Assembly (NCBI GenBank): GCA_016291915.1 | Contig: JAEEZP010000203.1 | Span: 1 to 8,200 of the forward strand | Origin: Prevotella sp. | GTDB lineage: Bacteria; Bacteroidota; Bacteroidia; Bacteroidales; Bacteroidaceae | Reading direction: 5' to 3' | DNA length: 8,200 bases | Shown here: piece after piece, positions 1 to 5,446 of the stretch | How the letters are laid out: each line of letters starts with the position of its first letter | Numbering within the stretch: position 1 is the first letter of the stretch | Position numbers and translations under genes: made by a program | The notes under the pieces: generated by a model | The model's database searches: none | What the model saw: the letters and a program-made list of their open reading frames with translations, nothing else | What the model was told of the DNA's origin: nothing

Positions 1-1
1 G

Positions 2-583
2 ATGAGTCATCAGCAAACCATTGTAGGGTTGAAAATAAAAGGAATGAGAGAGGATAAGCATCTCACGGTTGAAGAGATGGCAGAGCGCAGCGGATTGTCT
101 GTGGAACAGATCATGTCTATTGAGAACGATCAATACCTCCCGTCTCTGGGACCGTTGATTAAGATTGCCAGGGCCCTTGGCGTGAGGCTGGGAACGTTCC
201 TGGACGACAATGATGAGTTAGGACCGGTCGTCAGTCGTGCCCAAGACCGCCTCGACAACAGCATCAGTTTCTCCAACGACACCGCTGATGCCCGCAAACA
301 CATGGAGTATCATGCCCTTGCGAAGCAGAAGGCCGGTCGCCATATGGAACCGTTCATCATTGATATCCATCCCAGTGAGGAGAAGAGTTTCAAACTCTCT
401 GCGCATGAGGGAGAAGAGTTTATCTACGTGATGAGTGGTGAGGTGGAGATCGACTACGGTAAGGAGAAATATTCCCTGAAGGAGGGCGACAGTATCTTCT
501 ACGACTCCATCGTGGAGCATCATGTGCACGGGGCTGTCGGGAAGTCTGCCCGCATTCTCGCTGTGGTGTACATTCCATTCTAG
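2..583 (+). CDS. XRE-family helix-turn-helix regulator with C-terminal cupin domain
   Basis: A 193-residue two-domain protein. Residues about 8-67 form an XRE/Cro-type helix-turn-helix (LTVEEMAERSGLSVEQIMSI, then a third helix ending in IARALGVRLGTFL). Residues about 117-192 form a single cupin barrel, with cupin motif 1 around H135-E139 (HEGEEFIYVMSGEVEI) and motif 2 around 160-176 (EGDSIFYDSIVEHHVH). The family consists of cytoplasmic transcription factors whose cupin senses a small ligand; the ligand here is not visible. The acyl-CoA synthetase starts 107 bases downstream on the same strand, so I infer that this protein regulates it or senses its substrate or product. The first ATG lies one base from the window edge; it gives a normal N-terminus for the family, but an upstream start and the promoter cannot be checked. 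The stop codon TAG shares its G with the first unit of a heptamer repeat array. Confidence 0.9.
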   Translation: MSHQQTIVGLKIKGMREDKHLTVEEMAERSGLSVEQIMSIENDQYLPSLGPLIKIARALGVRLGTFLDDNDELGPVVSRAQDRLDNSISFSNDTADARKHMEYHALAKQKAGRHMEPFIIDIHPSEEKSFKLSAHEGEEFIYVMSGEVEIDYGKEKYSLKEGDSIFYDSIVEHHVHGAVGKSARILAVVYIPF

Positions 584-617
584 TTTAGAGTTTAGAGTGT
601 ATAGTGTAGAGTTATGA
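583..617 (+). repeat. Heptamer-phased tandem array directly after the regulator stop codon
   Basis: Five consecutive seven-base units: GTTTAGA, GTTTAGA, GTGTATA, GTGTAGA, GTTATGA, followed by TTACC. The first G is the last base of the upstream TAG stop codon. The last three units plus TTACC reappear inverted at 4066-4090 with one mismatch in 25 bases. The unit family matches arrays at 3861, 5357, 6561 and 7540. Confidence 0.8.
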
Positions 618-655
618 TTACCTATTAAAGCCTTGAAGAGGTGAAAGAAATCAGT

Positions 656-671
656 ACAGGGCACGCCCTGT
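656..671 (+). promoter_or_regulatory. Hairpin just upstream of the acyl-CoA synthetase start
   Basis: A perfect inverted repeat, ACAGGGC (656-662) and GCCCTGT (665-671), with a two-base centre, ends 19 bases before the ATG at 691. No T-run follows, so it is not a standard intrinsic terminator. It could influence translation or mRNA stability of the downstream gene, act as an operator for the neighbouring helix-turn-helix protein, or be a stray repeat. The structure is seen; any role is inference. Confidence 0.45.
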
Positions 672-690
672 GGTTTAAGGATAACAATTT

Positions 691-2346
691 ATGGAACAGC
701 AATTATCAGAACGGACCCTTGGTGGGTGGCTTGAATATTGGGCGGAAACGACGCCTGATAAAGAGTATATCGTATATTCCGACCGCGACTTACGTTTTAC
801 GTGGAAGACTTTCAACCAGCGTGTCGATAACTTAGCGAAAGGACTTTTAGCCATCGGCGTGAAGAAAGGTTCCAACGTGGGCATCTGGGCTACCAATGTG
901 CCCGACTGGCTGACATTTCTTTACGCTACGGCAAAGATCGGTGCCGTGCTTGTTACCGTAAATACAAACTACAAGCAGAGTGAGTTGGAGTATCTGTGTG
1001 AGAACTCCGACATGCACACGCTATGTATCACCGACGGCACCTGGGAATGCGACTATGTGGATATGACCTATAAGATGTTGCCGGAGTTGCGTGATTGCGA
1101 GCGGGGACATCTGAAGAGCAGTCGTTTTCCCTGCATGAAGAATGTGGTGTATATCGGTATGGAGAAATACCGGGGGATGTTCAATACGGCAGAGTTGCTG
1201 CTGTTAGGACGTAATATCGATGATGACACACTGACGGAAGTAAAGAAGAACGTCAGTTGCCATGATGTGGTGAACATGCAATATACCTCAGGAACCACCG
1301 GTTTTCCCAAGGGGGTGATGCTCACCCATTACAACATCTCCAACGACGGTTATTTCACCGGTGAGGCGATGGGATTTACGGCCGCTGACAAACTCTGTGT
1401 CTGTGTGCCGCTCTTCCACTGCTTCGGCGTGGTGCTGGCCACCATGAACTGTCTCACGCACGGATGTACCCAGGTGATGGTCGAGAAGTTTGATCCGCTG
1501 GTAGTGCTTGCCTCCATCCATAAAGAACGATGTACGGCCCTCTATGGCGTACCGACGATGTTCATTGCCGAGCTCAACCACCCGATGTTCTCTATGTTCG
1601 ACATGAGTTGTCTGCGCACCGGTATCATGGCCGGCAGTCTCTGTCCTATCGAACTGATGAAGCAGGTGAGCGAGAAGATGTACATGACGATCACCAGTGT
1701 TTACGGACTCACGGAGTCATCGCCCGGCATGACACATACCTGTCTAAGTGACACCTTTGAGCAGCGCTGTACCACCGTAGGGCGCGACTATCCCTTCGTG
1801 GAGGTGAAGGTGCTCGATCCCGAGACGGGTGAGGAATGTCCCGTTGGCGTACAGGGAGAGATGTGCTGTCGTGGTTTCAATGTGATGAAAGGCTATTACA
1901 AGAATCCTGAAGCCACTGCTGAGGTGATTGACAAGAACGGTTTCCTCCACTCCGGCGACTTAGGGGTGATGGACGAACAAGGATACTATCGCATCACCGG
2001 ACGTATCAAGGACATGATCATCCGTGGTGGTGAGAATGTCTATCCCCGTGAGATAGAGGAGTTCCTCTATCACATGCCCGGCATCAAGGATGTGCAGGTG
2101 GCTGCCGTTCCCTCTAAGAAATACGGTGAGGAGGTGGGTGCCTTCATCATCCTGTATGATGGAGTGAAGATGGAGCGTGAGGATGTGCGTGAGTTCTGTC
2201 GTGGCAAGATCGCCCGCTATAAGATTCCGAAATATGTCTTCTTCGTGGATGAGTTCCCCCTTACCGGTTCCGGCAAGATACAGAAGTTCAAGCTCAAGGA
2301 ACTGAGTCTGAAACTCTGTGAGGAGCAAGGAATAGAAGTGATATAA
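691..2346 (+). CDS. AMP-binding acyl-CoA synthetase (FadD/ACSF2-like)
   Basis: A 551-residue cytoplasmic or membrane-associated ligase of the ANL superfamily, which activates a carboxylic acid with ATP to an acyl-AMP and transfers it to CoA. The full motif set is present: P-loop YTSGTTGFPKG at 198-208, VYGLTES at 337-343, SGDLG at 421-425 with the ribose-binding Asp423, hinge region GRIKDMIIRGGENVYPREIEE from 437, and the C-terminal catalytic Lys529 in GSGKIQKFK. Length and motifs fit medium/long-chain fatty acyl-CoA synthetases of the FadD/ACSF2 type, but substrate chain length cannot be read from the sequence. The start is supported by the N-terminal LSERTLGGWLEYWAETTPDKEYIVYSDRDLRFTW typical of the family. 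No strong promoter is visible in the 107-base gap after the XRE-cupin regulator, so the two genes are probably cotranscribed. Confidence 0.92.
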   Translation: MEQQLSERTLGGWLEYWAETTPDKEYIVYSDRDLRFTWKTFNQRVDNLAKGLLAIGVKKGSNVGIWATNVPDWLTFLYATAKIGAVLVTVNTNYKQSELEYLCENSDMHTLCITDGTWECDYVDMTYKMLPELRDCERGHLKSSRFPCMKNVVYIGMEKYRGMFNTAELLLLGRNIDDDTLTEVKKNVSCHDVVNMQYTSGTTGFPKGVMLTHYNISNDGYFTGEAMGFTAADKLCVCVPLFHCFGVVLATMNCLTHGCTQVMVEKFDPLVVLASIHKERCTALYGVPTMFIAELNHPMFSMFDMSCLRTGIMAGSLCPIELMKQVSEKMYMTITSVYGLTESSPGMTHTCLSDTFEQRCTTVGRDYPFVEVKVLDPETGEECPVGVQGEMCCRGFNVMKGYYKNPEATAEVIDKNGFLHSGDLGVMDEQGYYRITGRIKDMIIRGGENVYPREIEEFLYHMPGIKDVQVAAVPSKKYGEEVGAFIILYDGVKMEREDVREFCRGKIARYKIPKYVFFVDEFPLTGSGKIQKFKLKELSLKLCEEQGIEVI

Positions 2347-2348
2347 TC

Positions 2349-2492
2349 ATCAATCGGCAACCAATTGCACCCTGTTTGCCAGACGGCTTTCACAACATCA
2401 CAGAAGTGGTAGCTGATGCGCCGCCCTACGGTACGATGCAGTACCAGGGACGTGAGGTAAGCCTTCCTCACTTCTTCAATTTTGCTCGGTGA
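2349..2492 (+). pseudogene. Possible remnant of a gene 3' end (47 codons, no start)
   Basis: One plus-strand frame stays open from the end of the acyl-CoA synthetase to a TGA at 2490-2492. It reads as a coherent peptide containing LPDGFHNITEVV and GTMQYQGREVSLPHFFNFAR, and its codons look like those of neighbouring genes (ATC, GAC, GGC, CAC, GTG common). It has no plausible start codon near its beginning; the only ATG is mid-way. I read it tentatively as the truncated tail of a lost gene. The opposite strand is also open across most of the region, so which strand was coding, if either, is uncertain. I do not recognise the family. Confidence 0.25.
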
Positions 2493-2500
2493 ATAGGATG

Positions 2501-2532
2501 AAATAAAAAATGATAACCTGCAGGTTATCATT
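2501..2532 (-). terminator. Intrinsic terminator of tRNA-Ala (minus strand)
   Basis: A perfect 24-base palindrome (AATGATAACCTG at 2509-2520 and its complement at 2521-2532) is followed on the minus strand by a T-rich tract (complement of AAATAAAAAA at 2501-2510). It lies 13 bases past the tRNA 3' end. On the plus strand no T-run follows, so it points to the tRNA rather than to the upstream synthetase gene. Confidence 0.8.
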
Positions 2533-2545
2533 CTCTGAAGATTTG

Positions 2546-2619
2546 TGGAGCATACGAGACTCGAACTCGTCACCTCTTGACTGCCAGTCAAACGCTCTAG
2601 CCAGATGAGCTAATGCCCC
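2546..2619 (-). tRNA. tRNA-Ala, anticodon GGC
   Basis: The minus strand folds into a complete 74-nt cloverleaf. The acceptor is GGGGCAT paired with ATGCTCC, the D-stem GCTC/GAGC, the anticodon stem TTTGA/TCAAG around loop CTGGCAG, the T-stem ACGAG/CTCGT around TTCGAGT, and the discriminator base A73. The anticodon GGC reads GCC (alanine), and the acceptor contains the G3-U70 wobble pair that is the classic alanine identity element. CCA is not encoded. A promoter lies immediately upstream and a hairpin terminator just downstream, so it is transcribed alone. Confidence 0.96.
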
Positions 2620-2629
2620 AAATCCGCTG

Positions 2630-2661
2630 CAAAGATAGTGGATTCCGCGAAAACAAACAAA
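2630..2661 (-). promoter_or_regulatory. Bacteroidetes-type promoter for tRNA-Ala
   Basis: On the minus strand the -7 box TATCTTTG occupies 2637-2630 and a -33 TTTG occupies 2661-2658, with a 20-base spacer. This matches the Bacteroidetes primary sigma consensus. The predicted start, a few bases downstream, falls just before the tRNA 5' end at 2619. Confidence 0.7.
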
Positions 2662-2676
2662 TTTTTGTCGTTCTTT

Positions 2677-2707
2677 TTTGTCGTGCTCCCATTATTTTGT
2701 ATCTTTG
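2677..2707 (+). promoter_or_regulatory. Bacteroidetes-type promoter for the DUF59-lpxH unit
   Basis: TTTG at 2677-2680, a 19-base spacer, and TATCTTTG at 2700-2707 match the Bacteroidetes -33/-7 consensus closely. Transcription would start around 2713, leaving a leader of about 20 bases before the ATG at 2734. It stands back to back with the tRNA promoter on the other strand. Confidence 0.8.
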
Positions 2708-2733
2708 CGCTATCTTATAAGCAGAATGAAATC

Positions 2734-3051
2734 ATGACAGATGACAAGCTAATGATAGAGGAACGGATCGTGGATGTGCTGAAGACGGTCTATGATCCGG
2801 AAATCCCCGTGAACATCTACGACCTCGGACTGATCTACAAGATAGAGGTGGACGAAGAGGGAAACGTGGATATAGACATGACATTCACAGCACCTACCTG
2901 CCCGGCAGCTGACTTTATCCTGGAGGATGTGCGACAGAAAGTGGATGCCCTGGCAGGGGTGAAGTCGGCTAACGTCAACCTGGTATTCGAGCCGGCATGG
3001 GATCAGAGCATGCTCAGCGAGGAGGCTCGTGTGGAGTTGGGGCTGGATTGA
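2734..3051 (+). CDS. SufT/PaaD-like DUF59 (MIP18 family) iron-sulfur cluster assembly protein
   Basis: A 105-residue single-domain protein of the DUF59/MIP18 family, cytosolic proteins linked to maturation of Fe-S proteins. The family hallmarks are VYDPEIPVNIYDLGLIY at residues about 18-34 and TFTAPTCPAA at about 50-59, including the conserved Cys. The C-terminal VNLVFEPAWDQSMLSEEARVELG is also typical. The frame is open upstream, with an ATG at 2638, but that would translate straight through the promoter at 2677-2707 and add 32 hydrophobic, non-conserved residues. The start at 2734 is therefore chosen; ATG 2752 is a weaker alternative. Distance to the next gene is 38 bases with no terminator, so cotranscription with the lpxH-like gene is likely. 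The exact client proteins are not visible. Confidence 0.88.
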   Translation: MTDDKLMIEERIVDVLKTVYDPEIPVNIYDLGLIYKIEVDEEGNVDIDMTFTAPTCPAADFILEDVRQKVDALAGVKSANVNLVFEPAWDQSMLSEEARVELGLD

Positions 3052-3089
3052 GAGAGAAAGATAACGGATAATCATAGGGTGAAAAGAGG

Positions 3090-3860
3090 ATGAAAGGAAA
3101 AAACATCTATATACTGAGTGATGCTCATCTGGGTTCATGGGCTATCGATCACCGTAGGATGCAGGAGCGACGGTTGGTGCGTTTTCTCGATCAGATCAAA
3201 GAGAAGGCGTCTGCCGTTTATCTGCTCGGTGATATGTTCGACTTCTGGTATGAGTGGAAATACTGCGTACCGAAGGGATATACGCGGTTCTTAGGGAAGA
3301 TCTCGGAACTGACGGATGCCGGCGTGGAGGTGCATTACTTCACCGGCAACCATGATATATGGATGTATGGCTACCTGGAGCGGGAGTGCGGCGTGATCCT
3401 CCATAAGCAACCGCTGACGACGGAGATCTGGGGGAAGGTGTTCTTCATGGCTCATGGTGACGGACTGGGTGACCCGGACAAGAAATTCAAGGTGCTAAGA
3501 CGGATCTTCCATAACCGTACCTGTCAGCGGCTGTTCAGCATGCTCCATCCCCGTTGGTCGATGTGGTTCGGCCTGAAATGGGCACAGAAGAGTCGTATGA
3601 AGCGCACTGACGGTAAGGAGCCTCCTTATATGGGGGAGGACAAGGAGCATCTGGTGCTGTTCACGAAGGAGTATATGAAGACGCATCCTGACATCGACTA
3701 TTTCATCTATGGGCACCGGCATATCGAGTTGGACCTGGATCTGGAGAACAGGAGTCGTATGCTGATCATCGGTGACTGGATATGGCAGTTTACGTATGTG
3801 GTGTTCGATGGGGAGCATCTCTTCCTGGAGGAGTATGAGGAGGGGGAGAGTAAACTTTAA
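3090..3860 (+). CDS. lpxH: UDP-2,3-diacylglucosamine diphosphatase (LpxH-type calcineurin-like phosphoesterase)
   Basis: A 256-residue metallophosphoesterase with every binuclear-metal motif: SDAHLG (D11, H13), GDMFDFW (D48), GNHD at 86-89, HGDG at 122-125 and GHRH at 208-211. The DFW after the second motif, the length, and the HGDGLGDPDKKFKVLRRIFHN region fit LpxH, which hydrolyses UDP-2,3-diacylglucosamine to lipid X and UMP on the cytoplasmic side of the inner membrane during lipid A synthesis. Bacteroidetes commonly use this type. Assignment as LpxH rather than another calcineurin-like phosphatase rests on family resemblance. The ATG at 3090 follows a purine-rich stretch (AAAAGAGG) and lies 38 bases after the DUF59 gene. 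A heptamer repeat array begins at the base immediately after the TAA stop. Confidence 0.87.
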   Translation: MKGKNIYILSDAHLGSWAIDHRRMQERRLVRFLDQIKEKASAVYLLGDMFDFWYEWKYCVPKGYTRFLGKISELTDAGVEVHYFTGNHDIWMYGYLERECGVILHKQPLTTEIWGKVFFMAHGDGLGDPDKKFKVLRRIFHNRTCQRLFSMLHPRWSMWFGLKWAQKSRMKRTDGKEPPYMGEDKEHLVLFTKEYMKTHPDIDYFIYGHRHIELDLDLENRSRMLIIGDWIWQFTYVVFDGEHLFLEEYEEGESKL

Positions 3861-3895
3861 GTGAAGAGTTTAGAGTGAAGAGTGAAGAATTTTGA
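3861..3895 (+). repeat. Heptamer-phased tandem array directly after the lpxH stop
   Basis: Units are GTGAAGA, GTTTAGA, GTGAAGA, GTGAAGA, ATTTTGA in exact seven-base phase, starting at the base after the TAA stop. Together with the two preceding bases and the next four after unit four, 3859-3892 is identical over 34 bases to 7538-7571. Confidence 0.85.
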
Positions 3896-4065
3896 GACAA
3901 TAACCAATAAACAATAACCAATTACCGAAGCAGTGAGAGCAGAGTGAAACTTGTTTCAACTATGCCGAGCGTGAGCAAAATCGTGATTAAGCGAGGGTAA
4001 TAAGAGCTGGCTCTTAAATTACCGAGCGTGAACGATTTATCTAAAATCGCCGAAGGCAATAAAAA
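3896..4065. repeat. Hairpin-rich noncoding block between lpxH and ackA
   Basis: No coding potential is seen. After an AATAACCA-type direct repeat (about 3899-3924) comes a chain of small hairpins: GAAAC/GTTTC at 3946-3957, AATC/GATT at 3979-3988, a larger one at 3996-4023 (GGTAAT+AAGAGC against GCTCTT+AA+ATTACC, two-base loop, two-base bulge), CGATTT/AAATCG at 4033-4049 and GCC-GAA-GGC at 4049-4057. The word CCGAGCGTGA occurs twice (about 3965 and 4022). It resembles REP-like extragenic palindromic sequence; function unknown. Confidence 0.5.
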
Positions 4066-4070
4066 GGTAA

Positions 4071-4105
4071 TCATAACTCTACACTTTACACGATGAATTA
4101 TACAC
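4071..4105 (-). repeat. Heptamer-phased array in minus orientation
   Basis: Read on the minus strand the units are GTGTATA, ATTCATC, GTGTAAA, GTGTAGA, GTTATGA, followed by TTACC. The stretch 4066-4090 is the inverted copy, 24 of 25 bases, of 598-622. It lies just beyond the ackA-side terminator. Confidence 0.75.
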
Positions 4106-4106
4106 T

Positions 4107-4135
4107 AAAAAAAGGCACGGAAACCGTGCCTTTTT
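4107..4135. terminator. Bidirectional intrinsic terminator between lpxH and ackA
   Basis: Stem GGCACGG (4114-4120), loop AAA, stem CCGTGCC (4124-4130), flanked by seven A on the left and five T then GTTTT on the right. It works for both strands and sits between the two converging transcription units, 19 bases beyond the ackA stop codon. Confidence 0.93.
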
Positions 4136-4154
4136 GTTTTAGAATGTAAGAGGT

Positions 4155-5348
4155 TTATTTCAGGAGGTTCATGGTGTCGGTAGCGATCATCAGCTCCTCG
4201 TCGGTCGGGATGACACAGACGGTAACCTTACTGTCGTCGGCAGAGATGATAGCTTCCTCACCGCGTGTCTTGTTCTTCTCCTTGTCGAACTTGATGCCGA
4301 GGAACTCCATGTCCTTGCAGACAGCCTCACGCATGGATGCCTGGTTCTCACCCACACCGGCGGTGAACACGATGATATCCACACCACCCATGGCAGCAGC
4401 GTAGGCACCGATATATTTCTTAATACGATAGAAATACATGTCGAGGGCCAGCTGTGCACGGGCATTGCCTTCTGCAGCAGCATTCTCCACATCACGCATG
4501 TCGGAGCTCTCACCGGTGATACCCAGCACACCACTCTGCTTGTTGAGCAGGTTGGAAACACCGTCGGCATCGAGGTCGAGCTTCTTGGCTAAGAAGGTGA
4601 TGGCACCACCGTCGATATCTCCCGAACGGGTACCCATCATCAGACCCTCCAGCGGCGTGAGACCCATAGAGGTGTCCACACACTTACCATCGACAACAGC
4701 TGCGATAGAGCCACCGTTACCGATATGACAGGTGATGATACGCTTGCCGATAGGACTGACACCTAAGTACTCACAGACACGCTGTGAGACATAACGGTGA
4801 GAGGTGCCGTGGAAACCGTAGCGACGCACACCATACTGCTTATACAGGTTGTAGGGGATGGCATACATATAGGCTTTCTTCGGCATGGACTGATGGAAAG
4901 CGGTATCGAAGACACCTACCTGTGGGAGCTGCGGCATCAGCTCAGAGACAGCGTTGACACCCTTCAGGTTGGCGGGGTTGTGCAGCGGTGCCAGGTCGAT
5001 ACATGCCTCGAAGGTCTCCAGCACATCTTTGTCGAGGATCACACTCTTGTTGAACTTCTCTCCGCCATGCACCATACGGTGGCCTACTGCGTCGATCTCA
5101 TTCAGGTCTTTGATAACACCGATCTCAGGATCGGTCAGCAGGGAGAAGATGAACTTCACGCCCTCGGTATGCTCGGGCATGTCGTGCATGAGCTTCTTCT
5201 TGTCACCGTTAGCGAGCTTCACCTTTACGAAAGCACCTTCCATGCCTACACGCTCAGCACCACCTGATGTCATCACACTCTTGTCATCCATATTATACAG
5301 TGCGTACTTGATGGATGAGGAACCACAGTTTAATACTAATATTTTCAT
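4155..5348 (-). CDS. ackA: Acetate kinase
   Basis: A 397-residue cytosolic enzyme of the ASKHA fold that transfers the phosphate of acetyl phosphate to ADP, giving acetate and ATP. The catalytic and binding residues known from the Methanosarcina enzyme are present at the same numbers: N7 (MKILVLNCGSSSIKY), R91 (GHRMVHGG), D148 (VFDTAFHQ), H180 (GFHGTSHRY), R241 (GTRSGD) and E384 (PTDEE). The nucleotide motifs HIGNGGS at 208-214 and FTAGVGENQ at 328-336 are intact. Length is normal (about 400). It is the second gene of pta-ackA, 98 bases after pta, with no terminator between, and ends at a strong hairpin terminator. The leader immediately before its ATG consists of four perfect heptamer repeats plus six intervening bases, an unusual translation-initiation region. 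Confidence 0.97.
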   Translation of the reverse strand: MKILVLNCGSSSIKYALYNMDDKSVMTSGGAERVGMEGAFVKVKLANGDKKKLMHDMPEHTEGVKFIFSLLTDPEIGVIKDLNEIDAVGHRMVHGGEKFNKSVILDKDVLETFEACIDLAPLHNPANLKGVNAVSELMPQLPQVGVFDTAFHQSMPKKAYMYAIPYNLYKQYGVRRYGFHGTSHRYVSQRVCEYLGVSPIGKRIITCHIGNGGSIAAVVDGKCVDTSMGLTPLEGLMMGTRSGDIDGGAITFLAKKLDLDADGVSNLLNKQSGVLGITGESSDMRDVENAAAEGNARAQLALDMYFYRIKKYIGAYAAAMGGVDIIVFTAGVGENQASMREAVCKDMEFLGIKFDKEKNKTRGEEAIISADDSKVTVCVIPTDEELMIATDTMNLLK

Positions 5349-5356
5349 GTTTTTAA

Positions 5357-5384
5357 GTGAAGAGTGAAGAGTGAAGAGTGAAGA
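5357..5384 (+). repeat. Four perfect GTGAAGA tandem repeats in the ackA leader
   Basis: Four identical heptamers at 5357-5363, 5364-5370, 5371-5377 and 5378-5384. On the ackA (minus) strand they read TCTTCAC and end eight bases before the ATG. Copy-number change would alter the spacing and sequence of the translation-initiation region, though no variation can be seen in one sequence. Confidence 0.92.
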
Positions 5385-5418
5385 ATCATTTCATCTCCCT
5401 AAACCCTTAACTCAATTA

Positions 5419-5446
5419 TTAATTCTTAATTCTTAATTATTAATTC
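5419..5446 (+). repeat. TTAATTC heptamer tandem repeats next to the pta stop
   Basis: Four contiguous seven-base units: TTAATTC, TTAATTC, TTAATTA, TTAATTC, ending at the base before the pta stop codon (5447-5449 on the plus strand). Same period as the GTGAAGA array 34 bases away, but a different unit. Confidence 0.8.

Noticed and set aside
2509..2532. Palindrome considered as terminator of the acyl-CoA synthetase gene
   Set aside because: The T-rich tail is only on the minus strand, which fits the tRNA; readthrough termination from the plus side is not supported.
2217..2591. Minus-strand open frame of about 124 codons across the synthetase end and the tRNA
   Set aside because: It begins inside the tRNA gene and runs into the antisense of a conserved enzyme; only the middle part is ambiguous and is noted as a possible remnant.
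2546..2619. tRNA gene considered as an integration site of a mobile element
   Set aside because: No integrase, no duplicated tRNA 3' end and no foreign cargo are seen on either side within the window.
2638..2733. In-frame 32-residue N-terminal extension of the DUF59 protein, which looks like a signal or membrane segment
   Set aside because: It overlaps a near-consensus promoter and a divergent tRNA promoter, and DUF59 proteins are about 100 residues without such a segment.
4171..5367. Long open frames on the plus strand across ackA
   Set aside because: They are antisense or shifted shadows of a strongly conserved enzyme gene, with low-complexity Ser/Arg-rich or otherwise unrecognisable products.
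5357..5446. Tandem repeats considered as a CRISPR array
   Set aside because: Units are seven bases without spacers, and no cas gene is present.
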